Notes under the pieces: generated by a model
The model's input: only the letters and a program-made list of their open reading frames with translations
Told to the model about the DNA's origin: nothing
Database searches by the model: none
From: Azorinus chamasolen
Taxonomy: Eukaryota; Mollusca; Bivalvia; Cardiida; Solecurtidae
Assembly (NCBI GenBank): GCA_963576725.1
Contig: OY755242.1
Location: 30,402,225-30,466,224 of the forward strand
Direction: 5' to 3'
DNA length: 64,000 bases
Part shown: one piece after another, positions 9,561-18,747 of the stretch
Position numbering within the stretch: the stretch's first letter is position 1
How the letters are laid out: each line of letters starts with the position of its first letter
Program-made: the position numbers and the translations under genes

Positions 9561-10225
9561 TAATGGCAATGTTTGCATAGTTCCTGTCAAAAACAGATGG
9601 TTGAAATTATTTCAAGAACGTTGTTTGCATAATTCCAGAATAAATATTCCTGCAATAATCGTCAGGGATTTCCAAACGAAGAGCTACATTTAATCGTTAC
9701 GAGTTCACATCTGAATTGATCAGGGAACTTGTTTTCCACAGTGCTGTCAATCGGAGGCCCTGGCAAGATGAATAAAGTAAAACAGTCTCAAGAATATCTC
9801 CTTTATTCTTCCATCAAACCCAGCATGGCTATGCTGTCCACAATATCTTATTCAATATCAACTGAAAAAGCAATATAGTACGTTAGTGGCCTCGATTATA
9901 TATTGTCGTAGTTCTCATCCGCCAAAGTTCGCTGACGAATTAATTACGCCACCAAGATCTATACCGTTGCATATTGTCAATCCTACTGTCTGTTTGTCCG
10001 CTTGAAATGTTAACATTGATGCTTCTACCTATTCATATTTGGCATACATATAATACATATCTCATGAAACTGCGCTACGTTTAGGTGATGACGTATCAAC
10101 ATCAAGGTCAAACTTCAAGGTTAAATGTCAAACTTACCGGTGAAAGTGCTTGGTGAATGCATATTGTTTCATAAACCGATGTTTTTCATGAAATACCAAC
10201 ACAGGTGTCATATACTTTGGATTCA
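9561..10225. other. Unassigned spacer
   Basis: No gene or assignable MITE is visible. A GTCTGTTTGTCCG stretch near 9990 and AAGGTCAAACTTCAAGGTTA near 10110 resemble pieces of the GGGGGAGACA-type repeats. Confidence 0.4.
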
Positions 10226-10227
10226 GA

Positions 10228-10550
10228 TACACTAGACCCATCTACAGCGACCACTTAACCCTTCGCTTGCTATTCGCGTCAATATACCTACCTGTAAATA
10301 GTGAAGACCCAGATGAGACAGCTCCTGCAGGAGCTGTCTCATCAGGGTCTGCACTATTTACAAGTTGATTGCGCAACCAGAGCACTCCGCAGCAGTGATT
10401 GCGCAGCGATACACTTGTACACAGTGAAGATATATGTAATTATACAACAGGGCATGGGTAAAGAAGGAGAAATGTATTTTAAAATTCAGCAAGCGAAGGG
10501 TTAATGAATAACCATATGAGTCGTTAATGGTAGGTTGTTGCTCAATCCGG
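10228..10550 (+). mobile_element. CAGT-C2 fragment interrupted by TTAA-D
   Basis: AGCGACCACTTAA before and TTAATGAATAACCATATGAG after the D element rejoin to the C2 sequence GCGACCACTTAATGAATAAA, also seen intact at 45262. It is an independent filled/empty-site pair. Confidence 0.75.
10259..10500 (+). mobile_element. TTAA-D MITE, complete 242-bp copy
   Basis: Starts CCCTTCGCTTGC and ends GCAAGCGAAGGG with exact TTAA duplications at 10255-10258 and 10501-10504. The stem AGACCCAGATGAGACAGCTC, tip CTGCAG and partner lie at 10300-10362. Nearly identical to 14478-14719 and 28616-28858, so this family moved fairly recently. Confidence 0.9.
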
Positions 10551-10554
10551 AATA

Positions 10555-11290
10555 CAGTAGAACCTGTCTTAAGCGGTCACCAAAAAGAGGTCTAACTAAC
10601 CCATTCCCTGTTCTCTGTTTGTTTCAAAGTTCAATACCTACTGAATATTCATGGACAAAATAGTTATAATGAAATAAAGAAGGTTGGATATTGTAGCTAT
10701 TTTAGAAACTAAAGAACCAGATCTATCAACTTATATTAGCAAACAGAGCAGACCCTGATGAGACGGCTCCTCTAGGAGCCGTCTGATCTGGGTCTACTCT
10801 GTTTGCAAATGCGTGAAAACACGTTTGTATGAGGGAAAGGGTTAAAGGTATGTAAGACATGTGGTAGCTTAATGCAGGTCAAGGTAATGCAGAAAACGTA
10901 TATTGGAACTTGCTGCAATACTTTTGCCATACATTAAGCTACCACCTGGTCATGGCCTTCACTGACAATCGCTTAGACCTACACCGCTGAGGTTAGAACC
11001 CCTGTCTGGGCAGTTTTGGATTTTTCATGTGAGGAAGCCTTCCAGCTGGCTTGCGGTAGGTCGGTGGTTCTATCCGGATGTTATTCTGTGCATGAAACAA
11101 TGCAATTTGTTCAATGTACAGAAGAACCTCTAAGATCGTCTTCCATCTGTAATTAGCTGGGTGCCATGATATTACTGAAATACATGTACTATAAAAGTGA
11201 CGTATAAAATCCGATAAAAACAAAAAAACAAAAGCTTTTTAAGACACCTATTTTCAATAAAGGAATGGCCGCTTAGGACACGATCTGCAA
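10555..11290 (+). mobile_element. CAGT-C7 MITE interrupted by TTAA-A
   Basis: Left end CAGTAGAACCTGTCTTAAGC; core TTAATGCAGG ... TACATTAAGCTACCACCTGG near 10870-10945; possible right end AATGGCCGCTTAGGACA near 11265. A second stretch, ACAGAAGAACCTCTAAG at 11118, suggests another partial element inside. Boundaries on the right are uncertain. Confidence 0.5.
10595..10845 (-). mobile_element. TTAA-A MITE, complete
   Basis: Reverse-orientation A copy: TAACCCATTCCCTGTTCTCT, ATTCATGGACAAAATAG, hairpin GCAAACAGAGCAGACCCTGA with tip GCTCCTCTAGGAGC, then GAGGGAAAGGGTTAA. Confidence 0.85.
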
Positions 11291-11339
11291 TACATAAAAC
11301 AGATTTCTGTATTACATTCCTCCAGTATAAAGCTGCTAC

Positions 11340-11583
11340 CTACCATTTGCACGTTAATAGACGCCTTTTGACGATTTTACAAACGGAGTAGATCGCAATC
11401 AGATGGATCCCAGAGAAAGCCGCCCGATTAGGGTCTGTTTTGTTTGCTTCTGGAATAATATATAGTTGATGCTACTGTTTCTGCCATGGTCAAACAGATC
11501 TGTGTTCGTTTGTCATTATTAACTATTATCTACTAAATATTCATGGTGCCATTATTTCTTGCATGGATATCCATGAGTCAGGC
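11340..11583 (+). mobile_element. TTAA-A2 MITE (diverged)
   Basis: ACAAACGGAGTAGATCGCAA ... GGGTCTGTTTTGTTTGC hairpin with an eroded tip, followed by the A2 tail CATGGTGCCATTATTTCTTG. Confidence 0.6.
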
Positions 11584-11702
11584 TTCTTTTTAATTGTCGA
11601 TGTAGAAAAGGGTTCACAGTAACTTGATATGTGTGATCAGGAATTTTTGTTTTCATCGCAGTTTAGTGTACATGTAAATTAAAACATTTTCAAGAATAAC
11701 TT

Positions 11703-11790
11703 CCGTATTTTTTACCACCAAACCCTATGTTGTGAAGAGACGATTCTAAAGAGTGGCACAACTCAGGGTGTGGTGGTGAAATGACGATTA
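11703..11790. repeat. H fold-back hairpin (partly deleted)
   Basis: CCACCAAACCCTATGTTGTG at the left and ACGATTCTAAAGAGTGGCAC plus GTGTGGTGGTGAAAT at the right are H arms; most of the left inner arm is missing. Confidence 0.6.
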
Positions 11791-11796
11791 TAGTAC

Positions 11797-11976
11797 TGTA
11801 AAACCTCTCTATAACGGCCACTAAACTGTGTTAATTAGTTGGTATTTAGGACAGGTGGCTGCTTAAAGCAATGTGAAAGTAAAACAGAACGCTCCTATAG
11901 AAGCGTTCTGTTTTACTTAAGCAACCGCCTGCCTTTAACACAACATACTTGATGTAATTTAGTGGCCGTTTTACTG
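11797..11976 (+). mobile_element. CAGT-C1 MITE
   Basis: CTGTAAAACCTCTCTATAAC to GTGGCCGTTTTACTG between TA dinucleotides. Palindrome AAACAGAACGCTCCTATAGA and its partner. Part of the right arm between the hairpin and AAGCAACCGCCTGCC is shortened. Confidence 0.8.
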
Positions 11977-12315
11977 TATTTATGTATGCGCCTTTATCTG
12001 TAACTTTGCGTGTAAGTGTACTGTATGTATAAATATTTAGACGTTGGTATAATATATAGCCTATGTGTATGGTTTCTCTCTTTTCTTTGATGCGGGACTT
12101 TATGCATTTTGCGAACAGACTAAACACTGAAAACGAAACCAATCGAAATGGAATAACCTTGTCAATTATAGACAAGATTTATGAGCGTGGAGTATTTGGT
12201 TTTAATTACACGAGGCGAGATTGGTGTTAAAGAAAACACAAATTAGACATAAACCTGCTTCTTGCCCGTGATTGATGTAGCTGCTTCGGAAATTTCATTT
12301 ACTCTAGTGCGTGTA

Positions 12316-12430
12316 CAGTAAAACCTCTCTATAACGGCCACTAAATTGTATTAATTAGTTGGTATTTAGGGCAGGTGGCTGCTTAAAGCTAGGTGAAAGT
12401 AAAACAGAACGAGTAATTCGGCGTCTCTTC
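12316..12430 (+). mobile_element. Chimeric half C1 / half E element
   Basis: The left half of a C1 MITE, CAGTAAAACCTCTCTATAAC through GAAAGTAAAACAGAACG, stops at about 12411. The next base begins the right half of an E hairpin, AGTAATTCGGCGTCTCTTCA then GGATCCAAGCTGTTTG. Both elements are broken at their palindrome centres. Confidence 0.75.
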
Positions 12431-12439
12431 AGGATCCAA

Positions 12440-13060
12440 GCTGTTTGACTCTCAATCGATCAGTAGTTTCCGAAAAGCCTGAAATAATAAAACGCCAATT
12501 CAAACTGTTACAGATCAGAGATTTAGCAGATTTTATTGCGTCAGCTTGAGAAGTGTTAAGAACTAATTTGTGATACATTTTGTAAATGCATGTAATGTTG
12601 GGATCCAGATGAGGATTCTACTTTTCATCCGGATATAACCTATTTGCTATTCTAAAACAAATAAATGAAATACATGTAAGATACATATTGACCCTGACAC
12701 TGGTGTGAAAAAATAGTGTGTCCTCAAGTTTTGATCTGGTGTCAGTTTTACGTTATCCTACAAAGAAAGGGGTGCGGCGCTCATAGCGGACTTATTGCGA
12801 AAGTAGCCCAATCTCATACGGCTTTGAATTTTGACCAAGCTTTCCTGCGTTTCTATAAAAGCCAATCTTTTTAATAACTATGGTTTACTGTGATACAAGT
12901 TTTTATTTATATATATTCATTTATTTTGATTCATATATTTTTTCTCAGCGGGGGCACATATTTTAGTCGGGGTTATTTCTTTATTTTCTGCCATGACCCA
13001 GTTTCAGTGAAAATGCTAGTGAATTGGGTATAACAGATTAAAATCACATTCACAATCATA
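12440..13060. other. Unassigned spacer
   Basis: AT-rich, with no coding signal. One small E-like stretch (GGGATCCAGATGAGGATTCT) is at 12600. Nothing else recognised. Confidence 0.4.
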
Positions 13061-13140
13061 GCGGTCAGCGTGGTCTAAGGGTTAATAACGATGGCTTAGG
13101 AAATATGAGGTCGTGGGTTCGATCCTCGGTGGGAGCTCAA
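13061..13140 (+). repeat. tRNA-like sequence, probable SINE head or tRNA pseudogene
   Basis: Has a box A-like TGGTCTAAGGG (13071-13081) and a good box B GGTTCGATCC (13116-13125), spaced as in tRNA genes. The T stem pairs poorly and no clean acceptor stem can be drawn, so a working tRNA is unlikely. It looks like the RNA polymerase III promoter head of a tRNA-derived SINE. The following sequence has a small TTTTACGC hairpin but no clear tail or target duplication. Confidence 0.5.
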
Positions 13141-13264
13141 TTGTTTTCTCTCTCATTAAAGACATGTTACGCAGCCATTTTACGCTTGCGTAAAACCTTG
13201 CTTGTACAGCTCTTGAAATACCTTACTAATCTGAACTTATAGTAATTAAAAATTGAAAACTATT

Positions 13265-13530
13265 TAGGCTAATACCTGTCTAATGCAGGGTGAATCACAG
13301 AAGAGCTTTCTGCATGATTTTCATCCTGCATTAAATTGCTACCTTTCTGTCATACGAACGCTTTTTTCACGCAGTTGAAAACAGAGTAGATCTAGATCAG
13401 ACGGCTCCTCTAGGAACTGACTGATTAGATATGACTCTTTAGTCATTACCAATACAAAAGTGCCTCTGTACATATGCCGTTATAATACTTCAGCTTATAA
13501 ATATTCAAGTCATACAAGGAACGGGTTAAG
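13265..13530. mobile_element. C-type fragment followed by TTAA-A2 remnant
   Basis: The CTAATGCAGGGTGAATCACA ... TCATCCTGCATTAAATTGCT palindrome is a C core. Directly after it comes an A2 hairpin (AAACAGAGTAGATCTAGATC, GCTCCTCTAGGAACTG) ending GGAACGGGTTAA at 13528. Confidence 0.55.
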
Positions 13531-13539
13531 GACCGTTAA

Positions 13540-14068
13540 TGGTACTTATCTGAGTATTCGTATTGACGTGCTTTTGCTGTAATTGAAACATCGAAATGGT
13601 TTACACTATAAAACACCTTATCCTATTCCATATGAATTATATCAACAGGGTAGTGTCGTATGTCAAACCGGACACATATTCTATCCATGCGTATTGGCAA
13701 TCTGTCAGTGTCATTGATATAGGACACTCGGAAATTTGATAACAGTGATGATCCAAAATCATTCCACCGTACTGAAACCCGGTGGTTAATGTAGGTCTAC
13801 ACTCGTCTGTTTGTTACTCGACAGAGTTAGCCATTATCGTGCTAAGCTTAACCTGACTGGCTTCAACAGACAGCTTGGATTCCGATGAAACGTCAAGACA
13901 ATGAGTAACCCGTCATCCCATCAGGGTACCCAAGTAGTCCAATTTTCCAATTTTATTTTAAATAATACAAAGTCTCGCTTTTATGCAAGAAGCATTTACA
14001 TCTATTATACAGTATACAGTAAATAGTCACATGGTCACAATGAGGGAAAACGGCTATTTTCTGACACT
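13540..14068. other. Mostly unassigned spacer
   Basis: A weak E-like stretch lies near 13870-13930. Otherwise no gene, RNA or repeat was recognised. Confidence 0.35.
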
Positions 14069-14069
14069 T

Positions 14070-14297
14070 GGTCAAATTAAATGAACTCTTGTCGCCAAAA
14101 TGTACCACGACAAACAGTGCAATCTCAGGTTGGCCGCCACCCATTCAAGGGACTTCACTGTTTATCTCAACATCTAGTATCATGTCAGTGGTTTATTCCC
14201 CTGACAATTTTCGTTTATTTATTTTACAAACATGTTTTAACGACATTTGGTTGCAGGCTAAACTTGTAATTTGGCACCAAAATTCTGAAAGTTAATT
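14070..14297 (-). mobile_element. TTAA-F MITE (diverged, reverse)
   Basis: TTAAATGAACTCTTGTCGCC, ACCACGACAAACAGTGCAAT and GGGACTTCACTGTTTATCTC are the complement of the F right half. TTTGGCACCAAAATTCTGAA with GTTAATT marks the other end. Confidence 0.6.
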
Positions 14298-14324
14298 GTG
14301 TCTTCATTTTGTTTTAACTATACA

Positions 14325-14425
14325 ATGGATCAGAGTTTGGATTCTAATGGGATGCCGAGTTACTCGGCGTCTCATCTCAGTCATCTTGCGTTTCATCTGG
14401 ATCCAGATTGGTTGTATAGGTATGA
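14325..14425. mobile_element. TTAA-E stem remnant
   Basis: GATGCCGAGTTACTCGGCGT palindrome with GTTTGGATTC and CATCTGGATCCAGATTG on either side; a 22-bp insertion sits in the right arm. Confidence 0.55.
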
Positions 14426-14477
14426 CGTAAGGGTCATAGTACCGTCATACCCCGAAACTGACGCATTTAATGCTTAA

Positions 14478-14719
14478 CCCTTCGCTTGCTATTCTCGTCA
14501 ATATACCTACCAGTAAATAGTGAAGACCCAGATGAGACAGATCCTGTAGGAGTTGTCTCATCAGGGTCTGCACTATTTACAAGTTGATTGTGCAGCCAGT
14601 GCACTCCACAGCAGTGATTGCACAGCGAACTACTTGTACACAGTGAAGATATATATAAGTATACAACAGGGCATGGGTAAAGAAGGAGAAATGTATTTTA
14701 AAATTCGGCAAGCGAAGGG
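14478..14719 (+). mobile_element. TTAA-D MITE, complete 242-bp copy
   Basis: CCCTTCGCTTGC to GCAAGCGAAGGG, with TTAA at 14474-14477 and 14720-14723. Same length and near-identical body to 10259-10500. The stem has the same A-A mismatch (CCCAGATGAGAC opposite CATCAGGG). Confidence 0.9.
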
Positions 14720-14960
14720 TTAATGGGCGGGAACCGAGTATATAACACCTTTGCAAACTGTGTAGACCCAGATCAGGCATTGAATATGGTAAACGAGCTG
14801 TTCTGGTATTTGCAAGCCGGGTACGCCCAGATCAGATCGATTTTAGAGTATCCCTCTGATCAGGATATTCATTGTCATTCAAAATCATTTATTCCCTTCC
14901 TAAGACCCTATATTAACAGTTTAGACTGTTACACTTTGAACATTCCACAGTTGAAGGGTT
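14720..14960 (+). mobile_element. TTAA-A2 MITE with rearranged hairpin
   Basis: Shares its left TTAA with the preceding D element. Two GCAAACNG-AGACCC left arms (about 14753 and 14810) are followed by one damaged right arm, TCTGATCAGG; ends GTTGAAGGGTTAA at 14962. Confidence 0.55.
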
Positions 14961-15071
14961 AAGTCTAAATCTTGCGTATTGTTTAGTTAGTTCTACTTAT
15001 CATAAAATTACTTCCCTCGCATTCGAGTTAATATAGCTATCACGTAATATTTCTCTATAATATTGCACACG

Positions 15072-15301
15072 TTTAACCCAATCCCTCATATTAACGACTT
15101 TTGACGACTCTGTAAAAGTCACTTTGTGAAACCATTGTGATAAATAGAGCATTTGCTCCTATAGGAGCAAATGCTCTATTTATCACAATGGTTTCAAACT
15201 ACAAAATTCTAAACTTTTCCTTTTCTCTAGTTAATGCTCCTTTTCGGTAGATTTATCCAAAGAAACAGTATCTAAAAATAGCCTATTAGGGAATGGGTTA
15301 A
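15072..15301 (+). mobile_element. TTAA-B MITE, complete
   Basis: TTAACCCAATCCCTCATATT to AGGGAATGGGTTAA. Perfect hairpin: ATAAATAGAGCATTTGCTCC, then TATA, then its inverse, at about 15140-15190. The tail CTCCTTTTCGGTAGATTTAT is typical of B. Confidence 0.9.
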
Positions 15302-15457
15302 TTAATATAAGCTGTAACATCATGTAGAAACACCACGACGTCATGTAGAAGTATACATGTATAGGACATTTAAAAAAAACGGCAGGTTTAGTCGAGATAA
15401 GTTATGTGATAAAAAGAATAAAATATGATGCTCGGAGTCATTTTCTACAAACTGATA

Positions 15458-15640
15458 TTAACTCATTCTTTCCTAGAGTATTTTAGACTTAACCTCTTTG
15501 AATAAATGTATCGAAAAGGGGCATTTACTAGAGAAAATGAAAAAATTAGAATTGGAGCAAATGCTCTGTTTATCACAATACTTTCAAAAAGTGACTTCTA
15601 CAGAGGCGTCAAAAGACGACAGTAGGAGGGAATGAGTTAA
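15458..15640 (-). mobile_element. TTAA-B MITE lacking one hairpin arm
   Basis: TTAACTCATTCTTTCC and GGAGGGAATGAGTTAA ends are present. Only one arm, GGAGCAAATGCTCTGTTTAT, remains; the other arm is missing up to the hairpin tip at about 15555. Confidence 0.8.
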
Positions 15641-15790
15641 ACTCGTCCTGGAAAATATTAGTAAGCCAGAGACTCGCTTAATAACATTTATTTTCTAAAA
15701 CTCGTTTAATATCAGTTTGTTCAAAATAACTACTGGCTTTATATATTATATATCTGACTAATTGCGCTTGAATTGTTTGTTCCATTTCAG

Positions 15791-16192
15791 ACCTCTAAAT
15801 ACAAGATAGAAGATCTCCTGAGGACCGCCACGGAACATGTTGCCCTCCGAGTATCTGAGGCTTGTGTTGCTGCCAAATCTTTACCAACAAACATCCAAAT
15901 GAACGGGAACGAGTCAAGTATACTTATAACTGGCGGAGGGGCACTCAATAAGTTCCTGATCGAACTCATCCAAAACAAGTTACAAGATAGCGATTATAAA
16001 ATTGAGTCAGCTGATGAACTCACCATTAATTTCAAAGAGGCATTGATTTTTGCCTTTCTTGGTCTGCGATGTCTTCTTGGCGATGAAAATGTGTTTAGTA
16101 ATATCACAGGCGCAAGCGCTAACACCATTTCCGGCAGTATTCATCGACCAATAAGATTTGGTATAACAAAAGCGGTGAATATGTTGCGCTGA
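15791..16192 (+). CDS. Anhydro-N-acetylmuramic acid kinase-like protein, last exon
   Basis: The open frame gives 133 residues ending at TGA 16190-16192. The exon starts just after a good acceptor (TTTGTTCCATTTCAG, ending 15790) in phase 0; there is no in-frame ATG start, so it is internal to a longer gene. Exon residues 45-53 read ILITGGGAL, the glycine-rich nucleotide-binding motif of the sugar kinase/actin fold. FKEALIFAFLGLR (81-93) and NITGA (104-108) are the other hallmarks of the AnmK C terminus. Bacterial AnmK phosphorylates and opens anhydro-N-acetylmuramic acid during cell wall recycling. Animal homologues exist, but their substrate is not known to me. The missing N-terminal two thirds (about 240 residues by family length) must lie upstream; no exon for it was recognised in 1-15790. 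Family call is firm; function in this animal is inference. Confidence 0.85.
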   Translation, partial: TSKYKIEDLLRTATEHVALRVSEACVAAKSLPTNIQMNGNESSILITGGGALNKFLIELIQNKLQDSDYKIESADELTINFKEALIFAFLGLRCLLGDENVFSNITGASANTISGSIHRPIRFGITKAVNMLR

Positions 16193-16660
16193 ATTGGATA
16201 TGATAAACCAATCAGCAAATGAACATGGGTACAGATAGAGCACATCACAACATTAATGAGGGACATTATCCAAATTGATAATCTCGGTTGAATACTTTGG
16301 ATCTAAAAAAAATGTAGATCCTACTAATTGGTCTCCTCTGTTTCTATCGTTGATTTCCTTGCATTGCATCAGTACATTTGACTTTAAATTTACCGACATT
16401 TACTGTATCCTTTCTTGGACAAAACTTCTATTGAAATTGTCCATGTGAAGAAAAAAAGGAAAAGGCTATTCTATACATATTATGTAAATTCATTTCATTA
16501 AGACTCAATTAGTTAAAGTTTTGTCGTTACTCTTGTTGTTTACCTGTCACTGGAACTAATATATAACTGGATACTGTCCCTTATGACGATAGTGCTACCA
16601 TTCATTGGTTGAACGCGGCACGTTAGCTCATGTGGTGGTAAAGTGATGTCTTTCGGAGAA
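16193..16660 (+). other. Probable 3' UTR and downstream of the AnmK-like gene
   Basis: Non-repetitive AT-rich sequence directly after the stop codon. No clear AATAAA was found here, so the transcript end cannot be placed. Confidence 0.4.
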
Positions 16661-16669
16661 CAATATAGC

Positions 16670-16857
16670 CTGTATTAATTGACCTTATATTCAGTGGACA
16701 CAGGGATCTTAAAAAGCAGGTGGTTGCTTAATACAGGGCAAAGCTATCGCAGAAAGTTCCTATAGGAATTTTCTGCATTACATTTGTCATGCATTAAGCT
16801 ACTACATGCCTTACAGATCCATATGTTTAATGGTCGTTTAAGACAGGTTTGGTTGTA
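16670..16857 (+). mobile_element. CAGT-C7 MITE (degenerate)
   Basis: AGCAGGTGGTTGCTTAATAC, CAGAAAGTTCCTATAGGAAT and CATGCATTAAGCTACTACAT form the C palindrome. The right terminus GACAGGTTTGGTTGTA is mutated and the left is unclear. Confidence 0.6.
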
Positions 16858-16924
16858 TGAATATATGTATTGAATTTTGAAATGTATTGGGTGAACACTT
16901 GTGTAAAATAATTTGCTCAGCAGG

Positions 16925-17210
16925 CTAGAGGTTAACCTCAAAACCAGGGCTCAATTTCCCCCTTCAAATTGACAGACACAGAACTCAGATATTCTAAAAC
17001 TAGTCGAGTCCAATCTGGTACTGTTAACACTTTTAAAGTATTGTAACCAAGTACATAAGACCCTCGCAAACAGTGTAAATCCAGATAAAATGGCTTCTGG
17101 AGGAGCCGTTTGATCCGATTCCACATTGTGTGTCATGCAATTCATTTTCTTCAGTGGTACATTAAATGTTGACACTTTTATTGGTTAAATGTAATCTATG
17201 TCCAAGGAGT
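16925..17210. mobile_element. TTAA-A2 MITE remnant
   Basis: Hairpin GCAAACAGTGTAAATCCAGA with tip GGCTTCTGGAGGAGCCG. Ends are not clear. Confidence 0.45.
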
Positions 17211-17245
17211 AGACAGTTTGAATTATTCAGCGTGTTTAGTGTTAA

Positions 17246-17487
17246 CCCTTTCCCTGTTCTGTGTTTATTACAAAGTTCAATACCTATTGAATATTCATGG
17301 ACAAAAAGGTTATAATGAAATATGGAAGGTGGAGCATTGTAGCCAATTTAGAAAGTAAAGACACAGATCTTTGAAATTCTGTTAGCAAACAGAGTAGACC
17401 CTGATCAGACTGCTCCTCTAGGAGCCGTGTGATCTGGGTCTACTCTGTTTGCAGATGCGTGAAAACACGTTTATATGAGGGAAAGGG
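17246..17487 (-). mobile_element. TTAA-A MITE, complete 242-bp copy
   Basis: CCCTTTCCCTGTTCTGTG to GAGGGAAAGGG with TTAA at 17242-17245 and 17488-17491. Hairpin at about 17384-17452, GCAAACAGAGTAGACCCTGA, tip GCTCCTCTAGGAGC. Confidence 0.9.
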
Positions 17488-17666
17488 TTAATCATGTTGT
17501 TACAAATACATACGTCAATGAATCTATCAATATATGTATTGGAGTCAAAGTGTAAGTGTGTTCCGTCCGGTTATGTATCAGACCAGGGTCTACAGTGTAT
17601 GCTGCGCAAATTAATTTCCAAACTGTACAACAGAATAAAAACACCCCTCATAATGAATTCGATATA

Positions 17667-17872
17667 CAGTAAAAACTCAATACTATACGAACTTTTAGTA
17701 ATGAAAAATGTATGAATTTGTACCTAGATGGATGCTTAAAGCAGGTTGAAAGTCATGCAGAAAGTTCCTCTCGGACATTTCTGCATGACTTTCACCCTGC
17801 ATTAAGCTGTCACCTGTTTTAAAGATCGATAATGATACGTATTTGAGTGTCCGTATAATTGAGATTTTACTG
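17667..17872 (+). mobile_element. CAGT-C variant MITE
   Basis: CAGTAAAAACTCAATACTAT to TATAATTGAGATTTTACTG, TA on both sides. Interior palindrome GCTTAAAGCAGGTTGAAAGT / CTTTCACCCTGCATTAAGC with tip AAGTTCCTCTCGGACATTT. Confidence 0.85.
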
Positions 17873-17891
17873 TATTTATTCAATCAATATA

Positions 17892-18094
17892 CAGTAAAAC
17901 CTCACTATAACGGCCACTAAATTACATCAAATATTTTGTGATAAAGGCAGGTGCTGCTTAAAGCAATGTGAAAGTAAAACAGAACGCTCCTATAGGGACG
18001 TTCTGTTTTACTTTCACCTTGCTTTAAGTAGCCACCTGCCCTAAATACCAACTAATTGACATAATTTAGTGGTCGTTATAGAGAGGTTTTACTG
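17892..18094 (+). mobile_element. CAGT-C1 MITE, complete
   Basis: CAGTAAAACCTCACTATAAC to GTTATAGAGAGGTTTTACTG, TA flanks. The entire interior is one long palindrome with centre AACGCTCCTATAGGGACGTT. Confidence 0.9.
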
Positions 18095-18095
18095 T

Positions 18096-18464
18096 ACTTC
18101 TTTGGAAGAATTCACCAAGAAAACCAGGTTTTGTTTTTCAAATTGCACACGGTGTGTTCGCTTTAACTTATAGTAACTTGACTGTGCAGAAACAGATTAG
18201 CAAATGTCTCTTTCGAGACATTCTGCAGAGAGTGAAACATTCCTTCCCTTGAAGATATGGCTTTAGCACATGCTCTACATCGTCGCTGTGCTATTGACCA
18301 ATAAGGTTGCGAGATTTCAGGGCGTTGGCTTCAGTACTATATTGCGTAAATTTCTGTCCATTTCATCGTTAAATGACAGCTGTGAGTGGCAACTGTCAAT
18401 TTATCGGTGAAAACATAAAAGGATGGACTATGAAACTGCAAATACAGTAGCACCTTTCTACACA
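18096..18464. other. Unassigned spacer
   Basis: No repeat family or coding frame recognised. Confidence 0.35.
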
Positions 18465-18747
18465 AATTACTAAATACAATTGTATTTGTTTGAATGGTAA
18501 AATTTATTTTTAAACGATTATGTTAAAAAGATAATTTGCTCGAAAGGAGCTGCTGCTTTAGAGCAGTTTATCCTTAACATCATTCATTTTAAGATTAAAC
18601 AATGTAAAACGTTTAAACAATTTACTATGAAAGCAGAGCAAATACAGTAGCTTGTTTATTGTGTTTGTATGTGGAATATATCTATGCTCTCCTGATCTAG
18701 AGGAAATAAAGATTATTATTATTCTAAATGAATTACTAAATACAATT
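18465..18747 (+). mobile_element. Short retroposon with 17-bp target-site duplication
   Basis: The 17-mer AATTACTAAATACAATT occurs exactly at 18465-18481 and 18731-18747. The 249 bp between them end in AAATAAAGATTATTATTATT, a microsatellite-type (ATT)n tail of the kind found on RTE-clade LINEs and SINEs that use them. Long variable duplications plus a simple tail indicate target-primed reverse transcription. The head has no tRNA boxes I can see, so it may be a 5'-truncated LINE 3' end. Confidence 0.75.

Noticed and set aside
15773..15790. Start of the AnmK-like protein at 15773
   Set aside because: The codon there is TTG and the stretch ends in a splice acceptor (TTCCATTTCAG); the coding part begins at 15791 as an internal exon.
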